Shown: piece after piece, positions 7,729 through 17,368 of the stretch
Position numbering within the stretch: the first letter of the stretch is position 1
Layout of the letters: each line of letters starts with the position of its first letter
Position numbers and translations under genes: made by a program
Assembly: GCF_002362255.1 (NCBI RefSeq)
Contig: NZ_LPVV01000038.1
Location: 62,001-126,000, forward strand
DNA length: 64,000 nt
Reading direction: 5' to 3'
Source: Microbacterium sp. SZ1
GTDB taxonomy: Bacteria > Actinomycetota > Actinomycetes > Actinomycetales > Microbacteriaceae
The notes under the pieces: generated by a model
Databases searched by the model: none
What the model was told of the DNA's origin: nothing
The model's input: the letters and a program-made list of their open reading frames with translations, nothing else

Positions 7729-10704
7729 TCAACCGTAGAACAGCTGCTCGAACGCGCGTCGCGCGCGGCGTGTCACACCGAGGTAGTCGTCCTCCATGAC
7801 GCTGGCCGAGCGATCCGGGTACCCGAGCAGCCGTCCGATCGCATCGAGGTCACGGGGGTCGGTCGGCAGCACATCGCTCGTCCTGCCCGTGTAGAGGGTG
7901 ATCGCCGACCGCAGCCGGCTGGAGAGGAGCCACGCGGCTCGCAGCAGCTCGGCGGAGTCCTGCGGCACGTAGCCCGCCTCGACCGCGGCATCCAGCGCGG
8001 CGATCGTCGACGTCGTCCGCAGCGCGGGCACCTCGTGAGCGTGCTGGAGCTGGACCAGCTGCACGAGCCACTCCACGTCGCTGAGCGTCCCTGGGCCGAG
8101 CTTCAGGTGACGCCGCGGGTCGACCCCCTGCGGGAGGCGCTCCCCCTCGACCCGCGCCTTGATTCGCTTGATCTCCCGCGCACCCTGCAGATCGACGGAA
8201 GCCGGATAGCGGATGCTGTCGGCGAGCTCTGTGAACTTCTCGATCAGCGTCGCGCTTCCCGCCACCCCGCGGGCGCGCAGCAGCGCCTGCGCCTCCCACG
8301 ACAACGACCAGCGCCGGTAGTACTCGGCATACGCCTGGAGCGTGCGCACGAGAGGGCCGTTGCGCCCCTCCGGTCGCAGGCCCGCGTCGAGGTCGAGCGG
8401 CACGCGATGGTCGGTCAGGTGCTCGCGGAGTCCCGCGACGATGCGTGTGGCGAGTGTCTGGGCTCGCTGCGGCTCCACACCGTTCGCGTCGTAGACGTAG
8501 AGGATGTCGGCGTCGGATCCGAACCCGAGCTCGGCGCCGCCGAACCGTCCCATGCCGATCACGGCGAAGTCGAGCGCGTCGTCCTCCGGCGGCACGATCT
8601 CTCGACGCACCGCCCTCAGCGCGGCCTGGATCGTCGCGTCGGTGATCTCGGTCAGCGACGTGGCGACCTCCTGGATCGAGAGCACGTCGAGCACGCCGCC
8701 CATGGCCGTGCGCAGGAGCTCCCTGCGCCGCAGCGCGCGGACTGCCTGCAGCGCATCGCCGATGTCGCGGTGCCGCGTCTGGATCGCCCTGGCCTCGTCG
8801 TCGAGCGCCGCACCGCTGCGCGGCCGCAGGAGATCGCTGCTGTCGAGCCACGCGACCGACTCCGGGATCCATTCCATCAGGTCTCCGACGTAGCGCGACG
8901 ACGACAGCAGCCGGGTGAGACTCTCCGCGGCGCCGGAGGAGTCGCGCAGCATTCGGAGGAACCAGGGTGTGTCGCCGAGCCTCTCGCTGATGCGACGGAA
9001 CGAGAGCAGCGCGTAGTCGGGATCGCTGCCGTCGGCGAACCACCGCACCATGATCGGCATGAGGTGCCGCTGAATGGTCGCCTTCCGGCTGAGCCCGGTG
9101 GTCAGTGCACCGATGTGGCGCAGCGCGCCGGCGGGGTCTCGGAAGCCGATGGCCATGAGCCGGTCGTGCGCCTGCTCCGTCGACAGCGTGCGCTCGTCTT
9201 CGGGCAACGCGGCGACCGCGCTGAGGAGCGGCCGATAGAACAGCCGCGTGTGGATGTCGCGCACCTCGCGGCGCACGCTCTCCCACCGCGCCCAGATCGC
9301 CTCGCCGGAGTCGGCGAGCCCCGAACTGCGCGCGAGAATCCGCAGACCGGCGGCAGTACGGGGCATGAGGTGCGTGCGGCTGAGCTCGCGCAGCTGCAGG
9401 CGGTGCTCCATGAGACGCAGGATGCGGTAGTCGTCGGCGAAGGTCCCGGCATCCGCTCGTCCGATGTAGCCGCCGTCAACGAGAGCGTCGACCGTCTCGA
9501 GGGTGCCCCTCGTCCGCAGCCGGGGATCGGTGAGTCCGTGCACGAGCTGCAGGAGCTGCACGGTGAACTCGATGTCTCGGAGGCCGCCTGCGCCGAGCTT
9601 GATCTGGTACGGAACGTCGTCGGGGTCGATGTGCTCCATGACCCGCTCGCGCATGCGCTGCACGCTGTCGACGAAGTTCTCGCGGGCAGCGCTGGAGAAT
9701 ACCTTGGGCTGCAGTGCAGCGACGTAGTCGGCGCCGAGCTGTGCATCGCCGGCGAGCGGCCGGGCCTTGAGCAGCGCCTGGAACTCCCAGCTCTTCGCCC
9801 AGCGGTCGTAGTACGCCACGTGCGAGGCGAGCGAGCGCACCAGAGCCCCCTGCTTGCCCTCGGGGCGCAGCGCGGCATCCACCTCCCACAGCGGCGGCTC
9901 GACCTCGATGCCGCTGAGCCCGCGCATCGTCTCGCGCGCCAGGCGCGTGGCGATGTCGATGGCCCGCGACTCCGCGACGACCTCCTCATCCGAGGTGCCG
10001 CCGACGAAGATCACATCGACGTCGCTGACGTAGTTGAGCTCTCGCGCGCCCGCCTTGCCCATGCCGATGATCGCGAGCTGCGTGGATGCGACGTGCTCCT
10101 CGCCGGAGGCGTCGGATACCCGTCGCCGCGCCACGGCGAGAGAGGCCTCCAACGCCGCCCCCGCGAGGTCGGCGAGAGCCGCAGCGACCTCGCCGACCAC
10201 CATCACCGGATTGTGCGCGGTGAGATCGAACGCGGCGATCGCGGCGAGGTTGCGCCGGTAGGCGATCCGCAGGGCGACGATCGCGGCATCCTCCCCCGAC
10301 GAGGCGAAGCCGTCGTGCGCGTCGACGGCCCCGAGCAGCCGCTCGCGCAGCTCGTCGGACGAGGGCAGCGTCGGCACGCCCTCGGCGAGGACGGAGAGCT
10401 GCTCGGGGTGGCGGAAGAAGAAGTCGGCGAACCCCTGCGAGGCCCCGAAGACCCGCCACAACCGATCTCGGGCCGCCGCATCGCCGAGGAGCGCGCGCAG
10501 CGGTGCCGGGTCTCGGCGTGCCACGCGCAGCATCCCCTCCACCGCCGCATCAGGATCCGCCGCGACGGCGCCGTCGAGCAGGCCGGCGCGATCGATCCCC
10601 AGGAGCCCTGCCAGCTCCTCGAGGTTCGCAGCCGCCTCGCTCAGCTCCGCGAACCCGAGCCTCGCCAGTGCAGAGAGCGAGACGGAGTCGTGCGAGCGGG
10701 CCAT
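7729..10704 (-). CDS. glnE: Bifunctional glutamine synthetase adenylyltransferase/deadenylase
   Basis: 991 residues, the full GlnE length. It contains two nucleotidyltransferase domains, each with the G-G-K/R-GxxEL-SDxD signature: IIGMGKAGARELNYVSDVDV in the N-terminal (deadenylylating) half and VIGMGRFGGAELGFGSDADI in the C-terminal (adenylylating) half. It controls GlnA activity by modifying the Tyr in the LYELPPEE loop. It is followed by the lipid kinase and preceded by glnA2 with a 7-nt gap, so these probably form one operon. Confidence 0.96.
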   Translation of the reverse strand: MARSHDSVSLSALARLGFAELSEAAANLEELAGLLGIDRAGLLDGAVAADPDAAVEGMLRVARRDPAPLRALLGDAAARDRLWRVFGASQGFADFFFRHPEQLSVLAEGVPTLPSSDELRERLLGAVDAHDGFASSGEDAAIVALRIAYRRNLAAIAAFDLTAHNPVMVVGEVAAALADLAGAALEASLAVARRRVSDASGEEHVASTQLAIIGMGKAGARELNYVSDVDVIFVGGTSDEEVVAESRAIDIATRLARETMRGLSGIEVEPPLWEVDAALRPEGKQGALVRSLASHVAYYDRWAKSWEFQALLKARPLAGDAQLGADYVAALQPKVFSSAARENFVDSVQRMRERVMEHIDPDDVPYQIKLGAGGLRDIEFTVQLLQLVHGLTDPRLRTRGTLETVDALVDGGYIGRADAGTFADDYRILRLMEHRLQLRELSRTHLMPRTAAGLRILARSSGLADSGEAIWARWESVRREVRDIHTRLFYRPLLSAVAALPEDERTLSTEQAHDRLMAIGFRDPAGALRHIGALTTGLSRKATIQRHLMPIMVRWFADGSDPDYALLSFRRISERLGDTPWFLRMLRDSSGAAESLTRLLSSSRYVGDLMEWIPESVAWLDSSDLLRPRSGAALDDEARAIQTRHRDIGDALQAVRALRRRELLRTAMGGVLDVLSIQEVATSLTEITDATIQAALRAVRREIVPPEDDALDFAVIGMGRFGGAELGFGSDADILYVYDANGVEPQRAQTLATRIVAGLREHLTDHRVPLDLDAGLRPEGRNGPLVRTLQAYAEYYRRWSLSWEAQALLRARGVAGSATLIEKFTELADSIRYPASVDLQGAREIKRIKARVEGERLPQGVDPRRHLKLGPGTLSDVEWLVQLVQLQHAHEVPALRTTSTIAALDAAVEAGYVPQDSAELLRAAWLLSSRLRSAITLYTGRTSDVLPTDPRDLDAIGRLLGYPDRSASVMEDDYLGVTRRARRAFEQLFYG

Positions 10705-10711
10705 GCGACGG

Positions 10712-12049
10712 TCAGAGGAGCTCGAGGTTGTTCTTCAGCTCCAGCGGCGTGACCTGCCCGCGGTAGGCCTCCCACTCCTTGCGCTTGTTGAGCAGCACGT
10801 AGTTGAAGACGGACTCGCCGAGCGTCTCGGCGACGAGCTCGGAGCTCTCCATGTACTCGAGGGCGTGGTCGAGGCTCGCGGGCAGCGCCGCGTACCCCAG
10901 GGCGCGCCGTTCGGCGTCGCTGAGCGACCACACGTTGTCCTCGGCCTCGGGCGGGAGGTCGTACTCCTCCTCGATGCCCTTGAGTCCGGCGGCGAGCATG
11001 AGGGCGTAGGCGAGGTACGGATTCGCCGCGGAGTCGAGGGCACGGTACTCGACGCGCGAAGACCCGCCCTTGTTGGGCTTGTACATCGGCACACGCACGA
11101 GGGCCGAGCGGTTGTTGTGACCCCAGGTGACGAAGCTCGGCGCCTCGTCGCCGCCCCAGAGGCGCTTGTACGAGTTCACGAACTGATTCGTGACCGCCGC
11201 CATCTCGTTGGCGTGGCGCAGCAGACCGGCGATGAAGTGGCGCCCCGTCTTGGAGAGCTGGTACTTCGCGCCCTCTTCATAGAAAGCGTTCCGCTCGCCC
11301 TCGAACAGCGACATGTGCGTGTGCATGCCGCTGCCGGGGTGGCCGCTGAGCGGCTTCGGCATGAAGGTCGCGTAGACGCCCTGCTCGATGGCCACCTCCT
11401 TGATGACCGTGCGGAAGGTCATCACGTTGTCGGCCATGGTGAGCGCATCCGCGTAGCGCAGGTCGATCTCGTTCTGGCCGGGTCCGCCCTCGTGGTGGCT
11501 GAACTCGACCGAGATGCCGAGGTCCTCCAGCATCCGCACCGAGCGACGGCGGAAGTCGTGCGCCGTGCCACCAGGCACGTTGTCGAAGTAGCCGGCCGAG
11601 TCGACCGGCACCGGTCCCTCCGGTCCGAAGTTCGAGGACTTCAGGAGGTAGAACTCGATCTCGGGGTGCGTGTAGAACGTGAACCCGGCGTCGGCGGCCT
11701 TCGCGAGCGTGCGCTTGAGCACGTGGCGGGGGTCGGACACCGCCGGACGCCCGTCGGGAGTCGTGATGTCGCAGAACATGCGCGCGGTCGGGTCGATCTC
11801 GCCGCGCCACGGCAGGGTCTGGAACGTCGTGGGGTCGGGCTGCGCGAGCAGGTCGGATTCGTAGCTACGCGTCAGTCCCTCGATGGCGGATCCGTCGAAG
11901 CCGATGCCCTCGGCGAAAGCCCCTTCGACCTCTGCCGGCGCGATGGCCACCGACTTCAGCGTGCCGATGACATCGGTGAACCACAGACGCACGAACTTGA
12001 CGCCGCGCTCCTCGATCGTCCGGAGGACGAAGTCCCTCTGCTTGTCCAT
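10712..12049 (-). CDS. glnA2: GlnA2-type glutamine synthetase family protein
   Basis: 445 residues starting MDKQRDFVLRTIEERGVKFV, which aligns with mycobacterial GlnA2. It keeps the GS catalytic motifs (GSAIEGLTRSYESD, HPEIEFYLL, HPGSGMHTHMSLFEG, NRSALVRVP). It could be a second glutamine synthetase or a gamma-glutamylpolyamine synthetase; the latter activity is known for Streptomyces GlnA-like proteins. The start at 12049 lies 2 nt after the stop of the small upstream gene, which implies coupling; glnE follows 7 nt later. Confidence 0.9.
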   Translation of the reverse strand: MDKQRDFVLRTIEERGVKFVRLWFTDVIGTLKSVAIAPAEVEGAFAEGIGFDGSAIEGLTRSYESDLLAQPDPTTFQTLPWRGEIDPTARMFCDITTPDGRPAVSDPRHVLKRTLAKAADAGFTFYTHPEIEFYLLKSSNFGPEGPVPVDSAGYFDNVPGGTAHDFRRRSVRMLEDLGISVEFSHHEGGPGQNEIDLRYADALTMADNVMTFRTVIKEVAIEQGVYATFMPKPLSGHPGSGMHTHMSLFEGERNAFYEEGAKYQLSKTGRHFIAGLLRHANEMAAVTNQFVNSYKRLWGGDEAPSFVTWGHNNRSALVRVPMYKPNKGGSSRVEYRALDSAANPYLAYALMLAAGLKGIEEEYDLPPEAEDNVWSLSDAERRALGYAALPASLDHALEYMESSELVAETLGESVFNYVLLNKRKEWEAYRGQVTPLELKNNLELL

Positions 12050-12051
12050 CG

Positions 12052-12270
12052 TCACTCTGCGGAGCTCTTGCCGATGCCGGCGTCCCAGCCGTCTTCCGCG
12101 GCCTCCTCGTCGGCCCACGCACGCGCGCGCTCCTGGAGCTTCTCGGGGGCGCGAGCGGCCTCGGCCTCGGTGTCGAACGGGCCGACGCGATCGGCAGACG
12201 GCGAGATCATGCCGAACTCGACCTGTCGAGTCTCCAGGTTGTACCAGTACTTCTCATCGCCGTTCGACAT
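12052..12270 (-). CDS. Small SPOR-like protein preceding glnA2
   Basis: 72 residues, acidic, with an aromatic patch (EKYWYNLETRQVEFG) and an alanine-rich helix (TEAEAARAPEKLQERARAWADEE). Small proteins of this type, often annotated as SPOR-like, sit before glnA2 in related actinobacteria. No catalytic motif. It probably uses the same promoter as glnA2 and glnE. Confidence 0.75.
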   Translation of the reverse strand: MSNGDEKYWYNLETRQVEFGMISPSADRVGPFDTEAEAARAPEKLQERARAWADEEAAEDGWDAGIGKSSAE

Positions 12271-12340
12271 GGCCGATCCCCTTCATCACGTGGTGTCATC
12301 GATCCTACTGGCGCAGAGCGCGGTCGCTAAGCTATCGACC

Positions 12341-13087
<747 letters not shown>

Positions 13088-13122
13088 TCCCCGCGGCGGC
13101 GACGACAAGCTCCCGAGAATGA

Positions 13123-13153
13123 CGAAGGCCCCGCTGGATCAGCGGGGCCTTCG
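13123..13153. terminator. Hairpin between ppgK and rnpB
   Basis: 13-bp stem CGAAGGCCCCGCT with its complement around a 5-nt loop, with TCGTCGTGTC on the ppgK side. It ends ppgK and, in reverse, could also terminate rnpB. Confidence 0.8.
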
Positions 13154-13162
13154 TCGTGTCTG

Positions 13163-13538
13163 AGGCGAATGGGCCGACCTGTACGCCGGGTTCTGTTCCG
13201 GGGTTCTTCGCCCCTTCGACGGCCATCTCTCTCGGCGACACGTTGCCGTGGCACTCTAGCGGTCTACCCGAGGACTCGGCGGGCCGCGTCATCATCCTCT
13301 GTCTGACCTTGCTCCGGACGAGGTTTACCTGGCGGGCCACGTCACCATGGCCCCCGGTGGTCTCTTACACCACCCTTTCACCCTTACCCCCGGACCTCGC
13401 GGTCGGGGGCGGTCTGCTCTCTGTGGCACTGTCTCGCGGATCACTCCGGGTGGGCGTTACCCACCGTCCTGCCCTGTGAAGCCCGGACGTTCCTCGGTGC
13501 GGTCTCCCGCCACGCGACCGTCCAGTCGACCCATTCGC
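13163..13538 (-). ncRNA. rnpB: RNase P RNA, bacterial class A
   Basis: On the minus strand the region reads as an RNase P RNA. It has a P4-type core (AGGGTGAAAGGGTG then GGTAAGAG-type sequence) in the middle, GGTAAACCTCGTCCGGAGCA in the specificity domain and AACCCGGCGTACAGG near the 3' end. The 5' GAATGGGTCGAC and 3' GTCGGCCCATTC segments pair to form helix P1, which sets the ends to within a few bases. No open reading frame here looks real. It matures the 5' ends of tRNAs. Confidence 0.92.
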
Positions 13539-13559
13539 GTCTTCCAGTCTACGCGGGCG

Positions 13560-15260
13560 CTACTTCTCCGCCGACTCCGCGATGCGCAGATCCAGCGGGA
13601 CGTCGATCGGGAAATCGCCGAACAAGCGACGCGTCGCGACGGCCGCCGCCTCGCGCACGGCATCCGCCGCCGCATCCGCCTGCTCCATGGGGACGTGGAG
13701 GATGACCTCGTCGTGCAGGAAGAACGCGAGGTGGGCGCGGGTGCGGAAGACGCCGGATGCCGGGGCTGGTCGCTCCGCCTCGGGGAACTGCTGCAGACGA
13801 TGACGGATCTCGGCGAGCCAGATGAGCGACCACTCCGCGGCCGTGCCCTGCACGACGAAGTTGCGGGTGAAGCGGCCCCAATCCCGTGCGCGCCGGCGCG
13901 CGACGCTCACGTCCGTCGGCTCAGCGTCGGCATCCGTCGCCCTCGCCTGCATCCGCGACCACTCGGTCGACGGCCGGGGCGACGATCTGCCCAGCCAGGT
14001 CGACACGACCCCGCCGTCCTCGCCGACCCTGGCCGCCTCGTCGACGAGGGCCATCGCCCGCGGATACACCTTGCGGAGCCGCGGTACAAGACGGCCGCTG
14101 TCACCGGTCGTCGCTCCGTACATCGCCCCGAGGACCGCGTACTTGGCCTCCTCGCGCGTGCCCACGGCGCCTGTCGCCACGACGCCCGCATAGAGATCAG
14201 CGCCCTGCGCCGCGCGCGCCATGGCCCGATCGCCGGCCATCGCCGCGAGCATACGGGGTTCCAGCTGTGCAACGTCGGCCACGACAAGCCGCCACCCGTC
14301 GTCGGCACGCACCGCGCGGCGCAGGTTGCGGGGGATCTGCAGCGCCCCGCCACCGGCCGACGCCCAGCGTCCGGTGACGACACCGCCGGGGATGTACACG
14401 GGACGGAAGCGCCCGTCGTGCACCCATTCGGCGAGCCAGGCCCACCCGTTGGCGCTGAGCAGCCGAGCGAGCTTCTTGTACGCCAGGAGCGGGCCGATTA
14501 CCGGATGGTCATGACGCGCGAGCTCCCAACGCCCCGTCGACTCGACATTCACTCCCACCCGGTGGAGCGCACGCAGGAGCTTCGGCTGACTGTCGAGGTT
14601 GAGCCCGGGGTCACCCAGGATGCTGCGGACGCGCTCTGCCTCGGCGAGCATGACGCTCGGCTGCCCGCCCGCGATCGGGCGGGTGCCGAGCGTCTCGACG
14701 AGGATCCGATGGTGGATCTCCTCGCTCCACGGGAGTCCCGCGGCGCGCATCTCCTCCGCGATGAGCCCGCCGGCCGATTCAGCGGAGGTGAGGAGGGCGA
14801 GCCGACCGTCCGCCGAGGAGTCGATCACTCGGCGCTGCAGGCGATACTGATCGAGCAGCCCACCGACAGGGTCGCCGGTTGACGGGCGCTCCAGAACGTC
14901 GAACAGCGACGGAGCGTCGTCGACGACGGGATCCTGTCGCACCCAGTCCGGCGACGGGGCGAGGGGCCGTGCGACCCGATCGGTGTCGCGAAGGATCGCG
15001 TGGCACAGCAGCAGGTCGTGCGTACGCGTGAGTCGTGCCCCCATCGCGAGCAGCGAGGGGTAGACCTCTCGGGCGCTGCGAATGATCCACCGTGGAGCGC
15101 CGTCGCGCTCCTGTTCCATGACCCAGTCGGCCACGGCATCCTCGGCGAGGCGATGGCGCTGCTGCTCCTGCGTCGCGTCGTCGAGCTCGACCGCCGTCCA
15201 GCCGCCGGCGCTCTCGCGCTCCAGGGCGATCCGGCGCTCCGGGGTCCGCCGCGAGGTCAC
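13560..15260 (-). CDS. PolA-like DNA polymerase with degenerate 3'-5' exonuclease region
   Basis: 566 residues from GTG at 15260, 25 nt after the upstream gene's stop; the longer open frame overlaps that gene and is Arg/Ser/Pro noise. The C-terminal half is a family A polymerase: motif A VVADVAQLEPRMLA (Asp329), motif B from Lys373 to Tyr381 (KYAVLGAMYG) and motif C HDE at 516-518. The N-terminal 170 residues stand where PolA has its proofreading domain, but I see no DED catalytic pattern. There is no 5'-3' exonuclease domain. Actinobacteria often carry such a second PolA-like enzyme; its job is unclear, possibly repair synthesis. Confidence 0.85.
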   Translation of the reverse strand: MTSRRTPERRIALERESAGGWTAVELDDATQEQQRHRLAEDAVADWVMEQERDGAPRWIIRSAREVYPSLLAMGARLTRTHDLLLCHAILRDTDRVARPLAPSPDWVRQDPVVDDAPSLFDVLERPSTGDPVGGLLDQYRLQRRVIDSSADGRLALLTSAESAGGLIAEEMRAAGLPWSEEIHHRILVETLGTRPIAGGQPSVMLAEAERVRSILGDPGLNLDSQPKLLRALHRVGVNVESTGRWELARHDHPVIGPLLAYKKLARLLSANGWAWLAEWVHDGRFRPVYIPGGVVTGRWASAGGGALQIPRNLRRAVRADDGWRLVVADVAQLEPRMLAAMAGDRAMARAAQGADLYAGVVATGAVGTREEAKYAVLGAMYGATTGDSGRLVPRLRKVYPRAMALVDEAARVGEDGGVVSTWLGRSSPRPSTEWSRMQARATDADAEPTDVSVARRRARDWGRFTRNFVVQGTAAEWSLIWLAEIRHRLQQFPEAERPAPASGVFRTRAHLAFFLHDEVILHVPMEQADAAADAVREAAAVATRRLFGDFPIDVPLDLRIAESAEK

Positions 15261-15285
15261 GTCCGGCGCGCTCGCGGCGCGGGTG

Positions 15286-16017
15286 TCACAGGCCGGATTC
15301 CTCGGTACGAACGAGGATGCAGCCGCACTCGGGGCACGAGACCACGGCATCCTCGGCGGCACGACGGATCTCGGCCAGGTCGGTGCCGGGCAGCACGATA
15401 CGACACCCCTCGCAGGTTCCCCGAGTGAGCAGAGCCGCTCCCGCGCTGTTCGCGGCGCGGCGCGTGTACTCGGCGAGCAGCGGCGCGGGGACGGTCGCGG
15501 CGACGGCCTCGCGGTCGCGGGCGAGCTGTGCTCCGAGGTCGGTCGCGGCGGCGACATCGGCCTTCGCCTGTGCAGTGAGAGCGGTGCCCTCCGTCGTCGT
15601 CGTGTCGAGCAGCGCCTGCTGGGCTGCCACGGCGGCATCGGCGTCTTCGACCCGCCCCATCACGTCGAGCTGAGCGTCTTCGAGGTCGCTCTGCCGACGC
15701 GCGAGGCTGGCGATCTCGTGCTCGAGGGCCTGTGCCTCCTTGGGATTCGTGGCGGCGGCCAGGCGCTGGGCATCGCGCGCGCGCCGCTGCTCGACCAGCG
15801 CGACATCCGACTCGATCCGCTTCAGCTCGGTGCGCACATCGTCGCGCGTTCCCGTCAGGGCGGTCAGCTCGCGCAGCTGCTCCTGACGGATCGCGACGAG
15901 CTCGGAGATACGAGCCGCCTGCGTGGGCTTGGTGCGCGCTCGCTCGGCCTGAGCGATGCGGCGGTCGAGGTCGGCGATGTCGAGAAGGATGCGCTGGTGC
16001 TCGGGGCTGGCGTTCAC
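15286..16017 (-). CDS. Coiled-coil protein with C4 zinc ribbon
   Basis: 243 residues. About 180 residues of Arg/Glu/Ala-rich antiparallel coiled coil are followed by a zinc ribbon with CEGC and CPECGC pairs (residues about 203-236). This is the architecture of the PF02591 (CT398-like) family. The role is unknown; a scaffold for nucleic-acid or flagellar/secretion factors has been suggested for relatives. It probably shares a transcript with the polymerase downstream. Confidence 0.85.
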   Translation of the reverse strand: MNASPEHQRILLDIADLDRRIAQAERARTKPTQAARISELVAIRQEQLRELTALTGTRDDVRTELKRIESDVALVEQRRARDAQRLAAATNPKEAQALEHEIASLARRQSDLEDAQLDVMGRVEDADAAVAAQQALLDTTTTEGTALTAQAKADVAAATDLGAQLARDREAVAATVPAPLLAEYTRRAANSAGAALLTRGTCEGCRIVLPGTDLAEIRRAAEDAVVSCPECGCILVRTEESGL

Positions 16018-16068
16018 GCTCTCAAATCTACTCGGTGGGTCGGACGAGCGGACTCCGCAGTGCGCGCC

Positions 16069-16473
16069 TCACGACACGTCGCCGTCGACGTAGAGCCAGC
16101 TGCGGCCCTCGCGGACGAACCGGCTGCGCTCCCGCAGCACGCCGCGCTCGGTTCCCTGCTGCCACGAGGCCGCGAACTCGACGACGCCCTCACGGTCGAA
16201 CGGGCCGCCGGCCACCCGATCGAGGATCGCGAGCCGCCGCCACACGAGACCGTCGTCGACATCGATCGTGGCCGGGCGTGTCGAGGGATGCCAGGTCGCC
16301 TGCAGATGGCGCACGTCGCCGCGCGCGAACGCGGTGTAGCGCGACCGCATGAGCCGTTCGGCCGTCGGCGCGGGTGCTCCGTCCAGCAGGGGTCCGCAGC
16401 AGGAGCGGAACAGATCGCCCGAGCCGCACGGGCACCGGAGCGTATCCTGCCCGCTGCCGTCATCCGGCGCCAT
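16069..16473 (-). CDS. YchJ family protein with SEC-C zinc motif
   Basis: 134 residues. The N-terminal CPCGSGDLFRSCCGPLL is the SEC-C metal-binding motif, and RLMRSRYTAFARGD followed by an NTF2-like domain is typical of the YchJ/UPF0225 family. ATG at 16473 chosen because GGAG lies 8 nt before it. Function unknown. Divergent from the aldo/keto reductase with a 40-nt gap. Confidence 0.82.
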   Translation of the reverse strand: MAPDDGSGQDTLRCPCGSGDLFRSCCGPLLDGAPAPTAERLMRSRYTAFARGDVRHLQATWHPSTRPATIDVDDGLVWRRLAILDRVAGGPFDREGVVEFAASWQQGTERGVLRERSRFVREGRSWLYVDGDVS

Positions 16474-16513
16474 GGTCTCCGCTCCCGTCACCGCTCCAGC
16501 GTACGCTGACGTC

Positions 16514-17353
16514 ATGACCGCTCTCCCCCAGTTCACCGCCCACAACGGCTTCACCCTGCCTGCCCTCGGGCTCGGCACCTATGCGCTCAACGGCGACGCC
16601 GGGGCGGATGCCGTGGCCACCGCGATCGGCGCCGGCTACCGACTCCTCGACTCCGCGTTCAACTACGAGAACGAGGGGTCGGTCGGCCGAGGAGTCCGAC
16701 AGTCCGACGTCGACCGCGCCGACCTCATCGTCACGACCAAGCTCCCCGGCCGACACCACGCCCGTGTGAAAGCGGTCGCGAGCATCGAGGAGAGTCGCTC
16801 GCGTCTCGGCCTCGACTCGACCGACCTGCACCTCATCCACTGGCCGAACCCGAGCCAGGACGAGTATGTGCAGGCCTGGGAGGCGCTCGTCGACGCACAG
16901 CAGCGCGGTGTCGTGCGGCAGATCGGCGTCTCGAACTTCCTGCCGGAGCACCTCGAGCGCATCGAGCGCGAGACGGGTGTGCGCCCCGTCGTGAACCAGA
17001 TCGAGGTGCACCCGTACTTCCCGCAGACGGAGCAGCTCGCCTACCACCGCGAGCACGGCATCCTCACCGAGGCGTGGAGTCCGCTCGGACGCGCGAAGGA
17101 ACTGCTCGATGAGTCGGTCGTCGCCGAGGTCGCCGCCGCGCACGGCATCACGGCGGCGCAGACGGTGCTCGCCTGGCACGTGGCGCGCGAGACCGTGGCG
17201 ATTCCGAAGGCGTCGTCGCTCGATCACCAGCGGTCGAACCTCGCCGCCGGCGAGGTCGTCCTGGACGAGGCGGAGGTTGAGGCGATCACCGCGCTGGGCC
17301 GTGCCGACGGCCGCCTGTTCGACGCGGACCCCCGCACGCACGAGGAGTCCTGA
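16514..17353 (+). CDS. Aldo/keto reductase
   Basis: 279 residues with a complete AKR signature set: GLGTYALNGDAGADAV (start of the barrel), GYRLLDSAFNYENE with the catalytic Asp and Tyr, LIHWPNP with the catalytic His, GVSNFLPEHLE, VNQIEVHPYF and the NADPH-binding IPKASS. It resembles 2,5-diketo-D-gluconate reductase-type enzymes. A cytoplasmic NADPH-dependent carbonyl reductase; substrate not predictable. Confidence 0.9.
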   Translation: MTALPQFTAHNGFTLPALGLGTYALNGDAGADAVATAIGAGYRLLDSAFNYENEGSVGRGVRQSDVDRADLIVTTKLPGRHHARVKAVASIEESRSRLGLDSTDLHLIHWPNPSQDEYVQAWEALVDAQQRGVVRQIGVSNFLPEHLERIERETGVRPVVNQIEVHPYFPQTEQLAYHREHGILTEAWSPLGRAKELLDESVVAEVAAAHGITAAQTVLAWHVARETVAIPKASSLDHQRSNLAAGEVVLDEAEVEAITALGRADGRLFDADPRTHEES

Positions 17354-17368
17354 CGCGGCGGGACGAGA

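Noticed and set aside
8035..10752. 905-residue plus-strand open frame
   Set aside because: Antisense shadow of glnE; no recognisable domains.
10703..12340. Long plus-strand frame ahead of ppgK
   Set aside because: Antisense shadow of glnA2; Arg/Val/Glu-rich composition and no family resemblance.
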